Shown here one piece after another: positions 1 to 9,111 of a DNA stretch of 45,315 bases. The position numbers and the translations under genes were made by a program. Position 1 is the first letter of the stretch; each line of letters begins with the position of its first letter. The notes under the pieces were generated by a model, which had not been told where the DNA came from, searched no databases, and saw nothing but the letters and a program-made list of their open reading frames with translations. Source of the stretch: Gammaproteobacteria bacterium (GTDB lineage: Bacteria; Pseudomonadota; Gammaproteobacteria; Steroidobacterales; Steroidobacteraceae); contig JANXZQ010000068.1 of assembly GCA_025355445.1 (NCBI GenBank), positions 1 to 45,315 of the forward strand, in the 5' to 3' direction.

Positions 1-980
1 ACGCCTTGGCGATCACCGGCGGGCGCAACATCGGAGATCAATACTTCACGCGCGACCCTCTAAGCAATTTCATCGATCTGGACGTGGTGGCGGCCGGCCC
101 CATCGTGCCGGAACTGTCGGCGTCCTTCGACGCGTTTTGGAACAGCAAGTACGCCTACCCCATCGCTTCGGTCGCCACACCGGTAGATGCCGAGCCGGCG
201 TCGGCAGCTCCCCTCGAGGCGGCCATTTCCCAGAATGCCAATTGGTTGGGGCATGAGCTGGAGTCGGGTGGCGTGCAGCTGGCGTGGGTACCCGCAACGG
301 TGCTTGCGGACCGGCCGGCCAAGATCGGCAGCGAATCTTCCCCCGAAGAAGAAGAGACCATTGCCAATAATCTGTCCGCGCTGATGCGCTCGGCCAAGGA
401 CGAATTGATCGTCATCTCCGCGTACTTCGTGCCGGGTAAGGACGGCATGGCCATGATGCGCGATCTGGTGAGCCACGGAGTGAGCATCCGGATACTGACG
501 AACTCCCTGGCGTCGACCGATTCGCCCCTGGTGCACACCGGATACTCCCGCTATCGGGCGCCCTTGCTCAAACTCGGCATCGAGCTGTCCGAGGTAAGGC
601 CCAAGCTCGGGCAGAAGCGCGCCCGGTTTCACCCCTTTCGCAGCTCCAACGCCAGCCTGCATGCCAAGGCGCTGGTGATCGATCAGAAAACGGTGTTCAT
701 CGGTTCCATGAACATGGACGCACGTTCTGCCCACACCAACAGTGAACTCGGACTCGTGATCCGCAGCACCGAGATCGCGCGTCAGGTCACCAGCCTTCTG
801 GATGACATCAGCGCCGACGGCAGCTACCGGCTGCAGTTGGTGGAACACAGCGAGAAAATCGAATGGATCAGCGGTGAGGCGGGGTCGGAGAAGACCTGGT
901 ACACTGACCCCGAAACCACCCGTTTGCAGCGCTTGACCTTGAAAATCCTCGCCCCGTTCGCACCCGAGGAACTACTGTGA
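1..980 (+). CDS. Phospholipase D family protein (ClsC/YmdC-like cardiolipin synthase), 5' end missing
   Basis: C-terminal part of a phospholipase D superfamily enzyme of the ClsC/YmdC type, which in the known family makes cardiolipin at the inner membrane. The frame is open from base 3 to the TGA at 978-980, so the start lies outside the window. The motif GGRNIGDQYF at the very edge normally follows the first HKD motif directly, so that motif should lie just upstream. The second HKD motif is intact (SLHAKALVIDQ, near bases 655-690), followed by GSMNMDARSAHTNSELG, typical of this family. The bacterial substrate (phosphatidylglycerol and phosphatidylethanolamine for ClsC) is family knowledge and was not read from the sequence. 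The gene converges on the response regulator with a 15-base gap. Confidence 0.85.
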   Translation, partial: ALAITGGRNIGDQYFTRDPLSNFIDLDVVAAGPIVPELSASFDAFWNSKYAYPIASVATPVDAEPASAAPLEAAISQNANWLGHELESGGVQLAWVPATVLADRPAKIGSESSPEEEETIANNLSALMRSAKDELIVISAYFVPGKDGMAMMRDLVSHGVSIRILTNSLASTDSPLVHTGYSRYRAPLLKLGIELSEVRPKLGQKRARFHPFRSSNASLHAKALVIDQKTVFIGSMNMDARSAHTNSELGLVIRSTEIARQVTSLLDDISADGSYRLQLVEHSEKIEWISGEAGSEKTWYTDPETTRLQRLTLKILAPFAPEELL

Positions 981-995
981 GCTAGCCTTGGTGAA

Positions 996-1778
996 CTACG
1001 CGATCCGCAGCGTGCTCAAGTATTCTTTGACCTTGCCGCGAAATCCTTCGCTGCTCGTGACGGTGGCGCCGCCGGCCAGCACCAGGATGAAATCGCCGCG
1101 CAGGGTGCGATTCACCTCTTTGACATAATTCATATTCACCAAGCAGGAACGGCTGATGCGCAGCATGGGTTGCGTGCGCAGCGCCAACTCCGCTTGGCTC
1201 AGCGTGCTGCGCGCGTGGAAGTTATCCTTGCCGACTCGAATCACGACATAGTTGCGATCCGCTTCGATCATCTCGACTTGGGCGGCGTCGAGCACGTGCA
1301 AATGGCCGCCGAATTCGGCGAGCAGCCGCGGCCGTTCTTCCACCGAAGGCCGCGTGCCGCGCTCCAACTGCGTGAGCAGACTCGCCAGCAGCGCTTGGCG
1401 CTCATCCACCCCCGACTTGGCATGGCGTGGCCGCACGCGCTCCAGGGTCTTGCGGAAACGCTCCTGATCGAAAGGCTTGAGCAGGTAATCCACCGCGCAA
1501 ACCTCGAATGCTTCGAGCGCATAAGTGTCGTAGGCCGTCACGAACACCAATGACGGCAGCTGCGACGGCTCCAGCGCGCGCGCGAGGTCAAGGCCGTTCA
1601 AGGGGTCCATTTGAATATCGAGGAATAGCAACTGCGGCTGCCGCGCCCGAATCGCGGCCAGCGCGGTCGCGCCGTCGCCGAATTCGCCGACCACGTGCAA
1701 ATCGCCCTCCGCCTCGCAGTACTCGCGCAGCGTGCGACGGCCGGCCTGCTCATCGTCGACGATGATGACATCCATCAT
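996..1778 (-). CDS. LytTR-family response regulator
   Basis: Cytoplasmic two-component response regulator of 260 residues. The N-terminal receiver domain shows the acidic pair near residues 8-9 (VDDE), the phospho-acceptor Asp at about residue 54 (LFLDIQM) and the conserved Lys in LLKPF near residue 100. The C-terminal third is a LytTR DNA-binding domain (IEADRNYVVIRVG through ISRSCLVNMNYVKEVNR). Its start overlaps the stop of the histidine kinase upstream by four bases, so the two are almost certainly co-transcribed and translationally coupled. This is the LytS/LytR or AlgZ/AlgR arrangement. Target genes cannot be read from the sequence. The M28 peptidase, UrcA gene and other neighbours are not obviously linked to it. 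Confidence 0.9.
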   Translation of the reverse strand: MMDVIIVDDEQAGRRTLREYCEAEGDLHVVGEFGDGATALAAIRARQPQLLFLDIQMDPLNGLDLARALEPSQLPSLVFVTAYDTYALEAFEVCAVDYLLKPFDQERFRKTLERVRPRHAKSGVDERQALLASLLTQLERGTRPSVEERPRLLAEFGGHLHVLDAAQVEMIEADRNYVVIRVGKDNFHARSTLSQAELALRTQPMLRISRSCLVNMNYVKEVNRTLRGDFILVLAGGATVTSSEGFRGKVKEYLSTLRIA

Positions 1779-2956
1779 GCGTCGACCAGCGCTTCGGCAC
1801 GCCGTTTTTCGCGCACCGGTGAATGATGTATCGCCGGCATGGTGATTTCACTGCGCCACTCACCGTTGGCCCCTGCGGCAGTAAGCCCGGCGCGTCCCTC
1901 GAATTGCACGGCGAGGCGTTCACGGACATTGTTGAGGCCGATGCTCTCTTCGCCGGCCAGCTTTTCCGGGGCGATGGTGTTGAACACGGACAAGGTGAGC
2001 ACATCTTCGCGTAACTGGGCGCTGATGCGCACCGTCACGGGCCCTTGATGGCCCGCCAATCCATGCACCACCGCGTTCTCAACCAGCGGCTGCAAAATCA
2101 AGCTGGGCACCCACACCGCGGGAATTTCCGAGGCCATGGGCAGAATCACGCTCAAGCGGTCGGCGAAGCGCCGCTGTTGCAGCTCCAAATACAGCCTGAC
2201 GAATTGCAACTCATCGCTCAGCTTCGAGAAGTCTCGCTCACCGGCGTTGAGCAGCCGGCGTAGCAAATCCGCCAGCTGGACCACCATGGACTGAGCGCCC
2301 TTGGGGTCCCACTCGATATGGCCGCGAATGGTGTGCAGCAAATTGAACAATGTATGCGGCGACAACTGCATGCGCAGCGCGGCCAGGCGGGCGGCACTCC
2401 ACTCGCGTTCGAGCGCGGCGAGTCTCAATTCCGAATTCCGGAAGCGCGTGTACAAGGCCAAGCCCGTAATCAGCGCGAGGCCGAATCCATAGGTGGGCAG
2501 GAAGCTGACGAAACTGGCCACCCAGAGCGAGAGAAAGTACGGATCCAGCCAGGGATTGGACACGTGCTTCATGGCGTGGTCCTGCCAGCCCGAGGTGCCC
2601 AGCATCATTTCGGAAGCAATCATGGCCGGATAGGCCAAGGCGGCGAATAAGGCGCCCAAAATCAGCTGCAGCGGCAATGCAACGAACAGTGGCCGCCACT
2701 GGATGCGCAGCGATGCCCAGAAAGACACCAGCAAAACCGGCAACAGCAACGCGTGCTGCAGCAGACGAGCGTCCCAGGCCGCGAACAGCGAGAAGTTCGT
2801 CATCCGCGCCATTCCGCTGCGCATGCTGTACGCGTACAAAATGTTGGACAGCGTCACATACACCCAAAACAGACAGGCAATTCCGAGAAATTGCCGCGGG
2901 GTGAGCCCCCCCGCAAAGCGTCGCGCGGGTGATTCAGTCGTGCCGGTTCCGATCAT
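1775..2956 (-). CDS. LytS/AlgZ-type sensor histidine kinase
   Basis: Membrane-bound sensor kinase of 393 residues in the His_kinase (PF06580) class. The N-terminal half has about four to six hydrophobic segments (residues about 20-190) and no recognisable extracellular sensor domain. The phospho-acceptor region is QLSPHTLFNLLHTIRGHI (residues about 215-235), where family members usually have QxxPHFLFN; Thr replaces the usual Phe. The N box is LQPLVENAVVHGL and a glycine-rich element is IGLNNVRERL, so the ATPase domain looks complete. It precedes and overlaps the LytTR regulator by four bases. The ligand is unknown. The basic C-terminal tail (SPVREKRRAEALVDA) is an extension past the ATPase domain. 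Confidence 0.88.
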   Translation of the reverse strand: MIGTGTTESPARRFAGGLTPRQFLGIACLFWVYVTLSNILYAYSMRSGMARMTNFSLFAAWDARLLQHALLLPVLLVSFWASLRIQWRPLFVALPLQLILGALFAALAYPAMIASEMMLGTSGWQDHAMKHVSNPWLDPYFLSLWVASFVSFLPTYGFGLALITGLALYTRFRNSELRLAALEREWSAARLAALRMQLSPHTLFNLLHTIRGHIEWDPKGAQSMVVQLADLLRRLLNAGERDFSKLSDELQFVRLYLELQQRRFADRLSVILPMASEIPAVWVPSLILQPLVENAVVHGLAGHQGPVTVRISAQLREDVLTLSVFNTIAPEKLAGEESIGLNNVRERLAVQFEGRAGLTAAGANGEWRSEITMPAIHHSPVREKRRAEALVDA

Positions 2957-3108
2957 GCGGCAAGCCTAGCGCAACTTACCGTAATTGCGCAGCTTTGGCC
3001 TGCCGTTCCGGGACGAAACCGTCATTGGGCGGGACGACCTCGACGGGCCCCCACAGACGCTGATAGGTGCGGTGTTATCTCATATGGGTGTAGTCAATCA
3101 TCGTCCTC

Positions 3109-3114
3109 AAGGAG
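3109..3114 (+). promoter_or_regulatory. Strong ribosome binding site of the UrcA gene
   Basis: AAGGAG lies seven bases before the ATG at 3122 and is one of the best Shine-Dalgarno matches in the window. It selects 3122 over the out-of-frame ATG five bases upstream. Confidence 0.7.
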
Positions 3115-3121
3115 ATATGTC

Positions 3122-3475
3122 ATGAGTCATTTCGTTACCGCCCGCGCCGCGCCGCTCGCGCTGCTCGTGGCCGCGGGGAGCTTGGGCTGTGTACTGGGCG
3201 CCGGCGTCGCCGGTGCCGAAACCGTGAATGCCGATGCACCGAGCCGCGTGGTTCGCTACAGCACCGAGGCACTGACCAGCAACGACGGCTTGCAGGATTT
3301 GTATCGCCGTATCCAGTTTGCCGCCAAACAGGTATGTCCCGCTTCATATTCCCGCGATCTTCATGCCAATGACTTGGTGAAGGCATGCCGTCAGCAGGCG
3401 ATAACCAACGCGATACATCAAATCAACAACTCTCAGCTTGCCGCGCTGCACGCCAGCAGTTCGAAGAACGGTTAG
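3122..3475 (+). CDS. UrcA family exported protein
   Basis: Small exported protein of 117 residues. Residues 1 to about 32 form a signal peptide ending AGVAGA before ETVNADAP. The mature part matches the UrcA family pattern: RVVRYSTEAL, then LYRRIQFAAKQVC, a second Cys in VKACRQQAI and an AITNAIHQINNSQLAALH tail. The two cysteines are well placed for a disulfide in the periplasm. The family is common in sphingomonads and Xanthomonadales relatives and has no established function. The gene stands alone, is read divergently from the histidine kinase, and ends by overlapping the stop of the convergent M28 peptidase gene by four bases. Confidence 0.85.
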   Translation: MSHFVTARAAPLALLVAAGSLGCVLGAGVAGAETVNADAPSRVVRYSTEALTSNDGLQDLYRRIQFAAKQVCPASYSRDLHANDLVKACRQQAITNAIHQINNSQLAALHASSSKNG

Positions 3476-5820
3476 TGGTCTTGGGTGCCGGCGACCAGCC
3501 GCGGGCCGAGCGAAAAAGTGCGGTGCACCACCGTGATATCGCCGTCCTGCGAGCTGGCCGCACTCGGGGTCCGAGCACGCTTCAAGTTTGCTTCCCCCCA
3601 AAAGTCGAAGCTCTGGTCAAATACCTGAATCGCTAGCGGCGCCGGCCCTGCCGCATCGAAGCTGAACTCCTCGCCCGCGGCCGGCAGTCCCACGAAGTCC
3701 AACAAGGTTGCGCCGCTGCTCAACCTGTGAAGTTTCGCGCGCACCGAACCGTTCGGGGTCGCGACATCGACGCTCGCAATGTGCGCACTTGCCGGAAAAA
3801 CCACGAGTGCCTCAGGCGCCGCGCGTGCTGACCCCAAGTGAACCGTGAAATGAGTGGCCTTGCCGGGCATCGACGAAATCAACGTCAGTTCCGGAGTTGG
3901 CAGCGCAACAGGCGGCGCCGCCGCGGCGAACCCCAGAGCGCCGCTTCCTGCAAAGCGCGGCTGCGGCACGGGATCGAAATGCGCGGCGGCGGCGAGCGAC
4001 GCCGGCAACCGCAAGGAATCGCAGCGCGCGAAGTAATGCGACCGGCCGGTGTCGGCATCCAGCCAGTACTCGAGATCGACCCGCTGCGGCCAGTCGGCAG
4101 AATAGGTCGGGAGGTAAAAGGTCAGCAGCGAGCCGCCCAAGACGCACGTGGCGGCCAGAGCCGTGACCGCGCGCCGCGCGCCCAGGGACGATACGGCTAA
4201 CAGCGGCAAAAGCGCGGCCGCCCCCAAACCCAGCGCCAAAGTGGATATTGGCCAAGCGAGACTCCCCAACGCGATGTACAGGAATTGCAGCATTGGCAAG
4301 GTAGCGCCAAAGAACACGAGTAACGGCAAGAGAGCGGCGAATTCGGCCGCCCACTGCGGCGGAGTTGTGGATTTTGCCCAACTTGCGATGCAAGGTAACA
4401 CCCCGAAACCTGCTGCGACCGCGGCAATGAGAGGCACGAAACTCGCCCCCGCAACCCAAACGGCGCTGGCGATGGACAAGGCAGCGCTCAGAAGCGCAGC
4501 GGCCACCCAGAATCCCCAGAAGCCAGCTCGCCGTGACGCCCAAGCGCCGACGATGCCGGCCGATGCCAAGGCAATCGCTGCGGAGGCGACGTGCATGGGC
4601 AAAGGCTGCGCAATCCACGAGCCGCCGCTTAAGGGCGGCACTTTGCCGGCGGCAATACTCGAGGCGAGGATCCCCGCGCATAGCGCTAGCCCCGCCGCGA
4701 GCATGACGAGTATGCTGAAGCATCCCCATAGAACCTGTGGGACGGTCACTGCTGCTCGACGCAGCATCATAACCGCCTCGGCGAGCAGCAGGATCAACGA
4801 CAGCAGTGCGGCCGGCAGAGTGTAGCCGGATGGCCAAGCGATGAGCTTGCGCGCAAAAACATCGAAGAACACCGACTCGGCAATGGGCGGTTGTTGATTC
4901 GCGGCGCTCGACAGTGCGGTCAGTGCCGACAGGGTATTGTCGCCCTGTTGCTGAAGACTGCCGGGGTCGGTATTTGCCACATTGTCGAGCGGCGTGTGGT
5001 AGCGGCCGACATTGCCGATGAAGGCGAAATTAAAGCCTTGGTATCCGGCGGCCTTGAATACGGTGAAATCCGTATCGTTTTCCAGCTGCTTGTACACCAC
5101 GTAGTACAGCGAGTTGGTCATCGGCCGAGCAATATTCGCCGCAAACAATCCCATGAGCCAGGTGTTCGCGCTGCCCGTCTCGAACATCAGACTGGCGCCT
5201 GAAGTGCCGCGTGCCTCCCAGTTGACCGCGGCCGACACGCGTTTGGCCAGCGGATGGTCGCGAACAAATAGCAGCGCCCCGAGCAATCCTGCTTCTTCGC
5301 CGTCGGTTATCAGCAAGACGACGGGGTGAGACGCGACCGGCTGGGACGCCGCCGGCCGCGCCGCCAAAATGCGCGCTATCTCGAGTACGCCGGCAACGCC
5401 GCTCCCGTCATCCGCTGCCCCGGAACCTGCAGGCACCGAATCGTAGTGTGCCGCCAGCAACACTGCACCCGCGGCCATCGAAGTGCCGCGAAGCGTGGCG
5501 ATGATGTTAATGGGGCTGCCGCAGGTACCGTCGTCATTGCACACGGTGCCGGATTGCAATTCGGTGGCATATCCCAACGCCGACAAGCGGCGGACGATGT
5601 CCTCGCGCAAGCGTGCGTTCGCGGGGCTGCCGATGGGATGCGGAACGCCGTCGCCCACCAGTTCCTGCAGCAGCGCCTGGGCGCGGAAGGCAGAAAACAC
5701 CGCGGGCGAAGCCTCCGCCCCCTGCGGCGGCGGCGGACGGTAGGCGGTCAGCGTGAGCGCCAGCAACAGCGCCATCCCGATCAGCGCGAGGATCAATCCG
5801 CGATTGGCTGCGACGGGCAT
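3472..5820 (-). CDS. Membrane-bound M28 family zinc peptidase
   Basis: Predicted metallopeptidase of 782 residues, similar in plan to the vacuolar/ER M28 membrane proteases. One transmembrane segment near the N-terminus (residues about 8-27) is followed by an M28 catalytic domain. Zinc ligands and catalytic residues are visible in order: AAHYDSVP (His), ADDGSG (bridging Asp), TDGEEAGLLG (catalytic Glu and ligand Glu), NWEARG and RYHTPLDN (last His). The middle holds about eight hydrophobic helices, and the C-terminal third is a soluble beta-rich domain. The ATG at 5820 is chosen because longer reading runs into the pyrophosphatase gene; the gap to that gene is then 10 bases, suggesting one transcript. 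The active site is probably periplasmic. The substrate is unknown. Confidence 0.85.
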   Translation of the reverse strand: MPVAANRGLILALIGMALLLALTLTAYRPPPPQGAEASPAVFSAFRAQALLQELVGDGVPHPIGSPANARLREDIVRRLSALGYATELQSGTVCNDDGTCGSPINIIATLRGTSMAAGAVLLAAHYDSVPAGSGAADDGSGVAGVLEIARILAARPAASQPVASHPVVLLITDGEEAGLLGALLFVRDHPLAKRVSAAVNWEARGTSGASLMFETGSANTWLMGLFAANIARPMTNSLYYVVYKQLENDTDFTVFKAAGYQGFNFAFIGNVGRYHTPLDNVANTDPGSLQQQGDNTLSALTALSSAANQQPPIAESVFFDVFARKLIAWPSGYTLPAALLSLILLLAEAVMMLRRAAVTVPQVLWGCFSILVMLAAGLALCAGILASSIAAGKVPPLSGGSWIAQPLPMHVASAAIALASAGIVGAWASRRAGFWGFWVAAALLSAALSIASAVWVAGASFVPLIAAVAAGFGVLPCIASWAKSTTPPQWAAEFAALLPLLVFFGATLPMLQFLYIALGSLAWPISTLALGLGAAALLPLLAVSSLGARRAVTALAATCVLGGSLLTFYLPTYSADWPQRVDLEYWLDADTGRSHYFARCDSLRLPASLAAAAHFDPVPQPRFAGSGALGFAAAAPPVALPTPELTLISSMPGKATHFTVHLGSARAAPEALVVFPASAHIASVDVATPNGSVRAKLHRLSSGATLLDFVGLPAAGEEFSFDAAGPAPLAIQVFDQSFDFWGEANLKRARTPSAASSQDGDITVVHRTFSLGPRLVAGTQDH

Positions 5821-5830
5821 GGGGTGATGC

Positions 5831-6376
5831 CTACGAGCGAGCTTGCTTCTCTGCTTCGTAGCGTTTGATACCGTCCAGGATCTCTGCATGCGCCACATCG
5901 ACCCCCGCCCAGCCGATGATCTTGACCCACTTGCCCGCTTCGAGATCCTTGTAGTGCTCGAAGAAATGCTGGATCTGCCTTAGGCGTATTTCCGGCACAT
6001 CCGCGATCGATTTCCAATGTTCGAACAGGGGACAGATGTCGTCCGTTGGCACCGCCAGGAGTTTGGCGTCGCCGCCGGATTCATCGTCCATGCGCAGCAC
6101 GCCGACCGCTCGGCAGCGCACCACCACTCCGGGCATCAGGGGAAACGGCGTGTGCACCAATACATCGACCGGATCATTGTCGTCGGCGACGGTGCGCGGC
6201 ACGTAGCCGTAATTGGCGGGGTAGTGCATCGAGGTCATCATGAAGCGATCGACGAACATGGCGCCGGACTCCTTGTCTACCTCATACTTGATCGGCTCGC
6301 TGTGTGCGGGAATCTCGATGATCACGTTAAATTCGTGCGGAATATGCTTGCCGGCGGTGACATTGCTAATGCTCAT
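5831..6376 (-). CDS. ppa: Inorganic pyrophosphatase (family I)
   Basis: Soluble inorganic diphosphatase of 181 residues, the usual length for the bacterial family I enzyme. It hydrolyses pyrophosphate to two phosphates and pulls biosynthetic reactions forward. The metal-binding signature [10 protein letters not shown] is intact near residues 66-75. Other family features are [29 protein letters not shown] and the C-terminal [10 protein letters not shown] segment. A GAGG element lies about 11 bases before the ATG. The M28 peptidase gene follows after 10 bases on the same strand. No functional link between the two is obvious. Confidence 0.96.
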   Translation of the reverse strand: MSISNVTAGKHIPHEFNVIIEIPAHSEPIKYEVDKESGAMFVDRFMMTSMHYPANYGYVPRTVADDNDPVDVLVHTPFPLMPGVVVRCRAVGVLRMDDESGGDAKLLAVPTDDICPLFEHWKSIADVPEIRLRQIQHFFEHYKDLEAGKWVKIIGWAGVDVAHAEILDGIKRYEAEKQARS

Positions 6377-6466
6377 TTCGCGTAATCCTCGAGAGCGCGG
6401 GCGTTGCGCCGGCGCACATACTATAACCTCAAGAACTGCGCGGACGCCCTGGGGTTCGCGTGCGTA

Positions 6467-7795
6467 TCAATCGACGACGATTGACCGCGGCGCATTCCCG
6501 GCGGCGAAGGGCGAGTGAGCCGCCGCCGTCAGCACACCGGTGATGGTATTGACGGCATACACGGAAATGTCATTCGAATTATCGTTGGCCACGTAGGCAA
6601 ATTGGCCTGACGGATCGAGCACCACGCTGACGGGAAAGGTGCCCGCGGCAATGGGCGTTCCCGACAGCGTCAGCGCGCCGCTGCTAGGCGTAATGGAATA
6701 GACGGCCACGTGATTCTTCGCGGTGACATTGGCGGCATACACGAAGCGGCCGGCGGGGTCGACGACGAGCGATTCGGGGCTGGTACCGCTTGCCAGCGGC
6801 GAGCCGGAGAGCGCCGCTAGGGCGCCGGTCGAGGCATTGATCGAGTACAGGGAAATCGTCGCGGCGGTTTCGTTGGCAACGTACGCGTAGCCACCTGTTG
6901 GGTCTATGGCAATCGACTGGGCACCGGCACCGGCGCCAAACGGAGACCCGGCAATTTCACTCAAAGAGCCGGTGGCGGAGTCGATCGCCAATACCGTGAC
7001 ATTGCCGTCGCCAAAGTCGGTGACATACAAATAGTTGCCGTTCGGGCTGATTTTCAGTGAACTGGGTCCGCCGCCCACCGTGAAGGGCGAACCGCTGAGT
7101 TCGGTCAGCGTTCCCGCACCGCTATCGATGGCGTAGGCCGACACATCATTCGACGCCAGGTTCGCCACGTAAAGGTAACTGCCCGTCGGGTCAACCGTTA
7201 GCGCAACGGGGCCGCTCCCGGCGCTGACGGCTATTCCCGCGACGGCCAGTGCACCGCTGGTACTGTCGATGGAATAGATCGAGACATTGTTCGAGCCGTT
7301 GTTCGCGATGTAGAGAAAGGTACCGTCGGGGTCCACGGCCAATGCCGCCGGAGTGGTGCCGTTCGCCGCAAATGGCGAGCCGCTGACGATCGACAATGCG
7401 CCCGTCGTGGAATCTATCGCATACGCCGAGAGATCGTTCGAGAGTTGGTTGGCCACGTAGGCGAAGTGTCCCACCTGGGTGCACGACACGATGACGTTGG
7501 TGATATTGCCTTTGTCGATGCTGCCCGATCCGTTCTGCACGGTGCAGGTCTGCGACGGAGTGGCGGGTTGGGTCTTGACCGTGACCGAATAGGCGTCTCC
7601 GTTCTTGATACCGCCGCTAAACACGAATGTGCCGTTCGAGGCCAATCCTAAGTCATTGCCGGAATTGTCCTCCAGCACCAAGCCTTGGCCGGTGAGGCCG
7701 GTGAGCGTGCCTCCTACCGTATATTTCGCGCCGATGATGCACCCCACGGCGGCGAAGGCGCTCGAGACCACGGCTATCCATACCAGTGTCTTCAC
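6467..7795 (-). CDS. Seven-blade beta-propeller lipoprotein (YVTN/lactonase-like)
   Basis: Predicted lipoprotein of 442 residues. The signal peptide ends in a lipobox (FAAVGC, Cys near residue 19). After an N-terminal beta domain of about 100 residues there are seven repeats of about 45 residues, each with a core like FAYVANQLSNDLSAYAID and a linker like GSPFAAGxxP. The repeat cores begin FAYVAN, FLYIAN, YLYVAN, YLYVTD, YAYVAN, FVYAAN and FAYVAN. Seven repeats match a complete propeller of the lactonase/YncE fold. Catalytic residues of 6-phosphogluconolactonase are not evident, so a binding or surface role is as likely as an enzyme. It is transcribed alone, divergent from the aldo/keto reductase. 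Confidence 0.82.
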   Translation of the reverse strand: MKTLVWIAVVSSAFAAVGCIIGAKYTVGGTLTGLTGQGLVLEDNSGNDLGLASNGTFVFSGGIKNGDAYSVTVKTQPATPSQTCTVQNGSGSIDKGNITNVIVSCTQVGHFAYVANQLSNDLSAYAIDSTTGALSIVSGSPFAANGTTPAALAVDPDGTFLYIANNGSNNVSIYSIDSTSGALAVAGIAVSAGSGPVALTVDPTGSYLYVANLASNDVSAYAIDSGAGTLTELSGSPFTVGGGPSSLKISPNGNYLYVTDFGDGNVTVLAIDSATGSLSEIAGSPFGAGAGAQSIAIDPTGGYAYVANETAATISLYSINASTGALAALSGSPLASGTSPESLVVDPAGRFVYAANVTAKNHVAVYSITPSSGALTLSGTPIAAGTFPVSVVLDPSGQFAYVANDNSNDISVYAVNTITGVLTAAAHSPFAAGNAPRSIVVD

Positions 7796-7972
7796 GAAAG
7801 CTCCGAAGAAATGTTCATGTGAGGATTAGGACAGCGAATGGGCGCAATCATTCCCGGCTGCGGGCGGCTACAACGTCAAGAATTGTATGCGTCGGGAGCA
7901 ATTGAGCGTACCGATTCATTGTAAACTGACCAATCCCTTTTGACCAAGGCCTCTGAAAGGCTGGAGAACGTC

Positions 7973-9013
7973 GTGCGCTATCACTTACTGGGCCCAACCG
8001 GCTTGTATGTCTCGGAATTATGCCTGGGGACGATGACCTACGGCGGTTACTCGGGCATTTGGGAAAGCATCGGCAACTTGCAGCAAGATGCCGTCAATGA
8101 ACAGGTGAAATTCGCCTTCGACGCCGGCATCAATTTCATCGATACCGCCAACGTGTATTCGATGGGCATGTCGGAGACGCTGCTGGGCCAGGCGCTTAAA
8201 ACGCTGGGGCTGCCGCGCGACCAGGTCATTGTCGCCACCAAATCGACCGGCTCCATGGATGAATCGCCGAACGGACGCGGCCAATCGCGGCATCACCTAT
8301 TCAATCAGCTCGATGCCAGCCTGAAGCGGCTGCAGCTCGATCATATTGATCTGTATCAAATCCACGGCTTCGATCCATTGACTCCGTTCGAGGAGTCGCT
8401 GTCGGCTTTGAACGATGTGGTGCGTTCGGGCAAGGTGCGCTACATCGGCCTGTGCAACTTGGCTGCCTGGCAGATCATGAAATCCCTGGGCGTCTCGGAG
8501 CAGAAGGGCTTCGCCAAATTCATCAGCGTGCAGGCCTACTACACCATTGCGGGCCGCGATCTCGAGCGGGACATCGTACCGCTATTGCAGGATCAGCGAC
8601 TCGGCCTGATGGTTTGGAGCCCCCTGGCGGGCGGCTTGTTGAGCGGCAAGTACAAGGCCGCCGACGACAAGGGACCGACCGGGGCGCGGCGCACGACTTT
8701 CGATTTTCCCTTGGTAGATAAGGAGCGCGCCTTTCGCTGCGTCGACGCCATGCGGCCGTTGGCGGCGCAGCGCCAGGTGTCGGTGGCGCAGATCGCACTC
8801 GCCTGGCTGCTGAGCAAGCCCTTCGTCAGCAGCGTGATCATCGGCGCCAAATCCATGGATCAGCTGCGAGACAACATCGCCGCGACGCGTGTGCAATTAA
8901 ACGCGGAAGAAATCAAATTGCTGGACGACGTGAGCCAGTTGCCGGCGGAATATCCCGGCTGGATGTTGGCGTTTCAGGGTCAGGCGCGCGGCAAGCCGCC
9001 GTTCAAAGAATAG
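7973..9013 (+). CDS. Aldo/keto reductase
   Basis: NADPH-dependent oxidoreductase of the aldo/keto reductase superfamily, 346 residues. The GTG at 7973 is chosen because GGAG sits seven bases before it and the protein then starts MRYHLLGPTGLYVSELCLGT, the normal family N-terminus. The TIM-barrel signature is complete: INFIDTANVYSMGMSE (catalytic Asp and Tyr), VIVATKST (catalytic Lys), and LDHIDLYQIHGFD (His). The cofactor loop SSVIIGAKSMDQLRDNI is present near the C-terminus. It is the first gene of a plus-strand run leading to the chorismatase 98 bases downstream, so it may belong to the same pathway. The substrate is not predictable. Confidence 0.92.
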   Translation: MRYHLLGPTGLYVSELCLGTMTYGGYSGIWESIGNLQQDAVNEQVKFAFDAGINFIDTANVYSMGMSETLLGQALKTLGLPRDQVIVATKSTGSMDESPNGRGQSRHHLFNQLDASLKRLQLDHIDLYQIHGFDPLTPFEESLSALNDVVRSGKVRYIGLCNLAAWQIMKSLGVSEQKGFAKFISVQAYYTIAGRDLERDIVPLLQDQRLGLMVWSPLAGGLLSGKYKAADDKGPTGARRTTFDFPLVDKERAFRCVDAMRPLAAQRQVSVAQIALAWLLSKPFVSSVIIGAKSMDQLRDNIAATRVQLNAEEIKLLDDVSQLPAEYPGWMLAFQGQARGKPPFKE

Positions 9014-9089
9014 ATCGCCGGACGAATGGCGTTTCGGGGAGAGTCGGCCCCTACATCGCCTACTGAGCCGCGGCTACCCGACGATGTAT

Positions 9090-9107
9090 AGGCAGGATAG
9101 ACTGCCT
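9090..9107 (+). promoter_or_regulatory. Hairpin directly before the chorismatase start
   Basis: AGGCAG and CTGCCT form a perfect six-base stem with a GATAGA loop, ending four bases before the ATG at 9112. No Shine-Dalgarno sequence is visible in the usual position. The hairpin could affect initiation, or it may be chance; a six-base stem is weak evidence. Confidence 0.3.
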
Positions 9108-9111
9108 TTCG

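Noticed and set aside
3812-4837. Open frame of 341 codons within the M28 peptidase gene on the same strand
   Set aside because: Alternative frame inside a well-supported gene in GC-rich DNA; arginine- and alanine-rich with no family motif.
6467-7795. Propeller lipoprotein as 6-phosphogluconolactonase
   Set aside because: The repeats match the fold but catalytic residues are not evident and the protein is a secreted lipoprotein, so a sugar-phosphate enzyme is unlikely.
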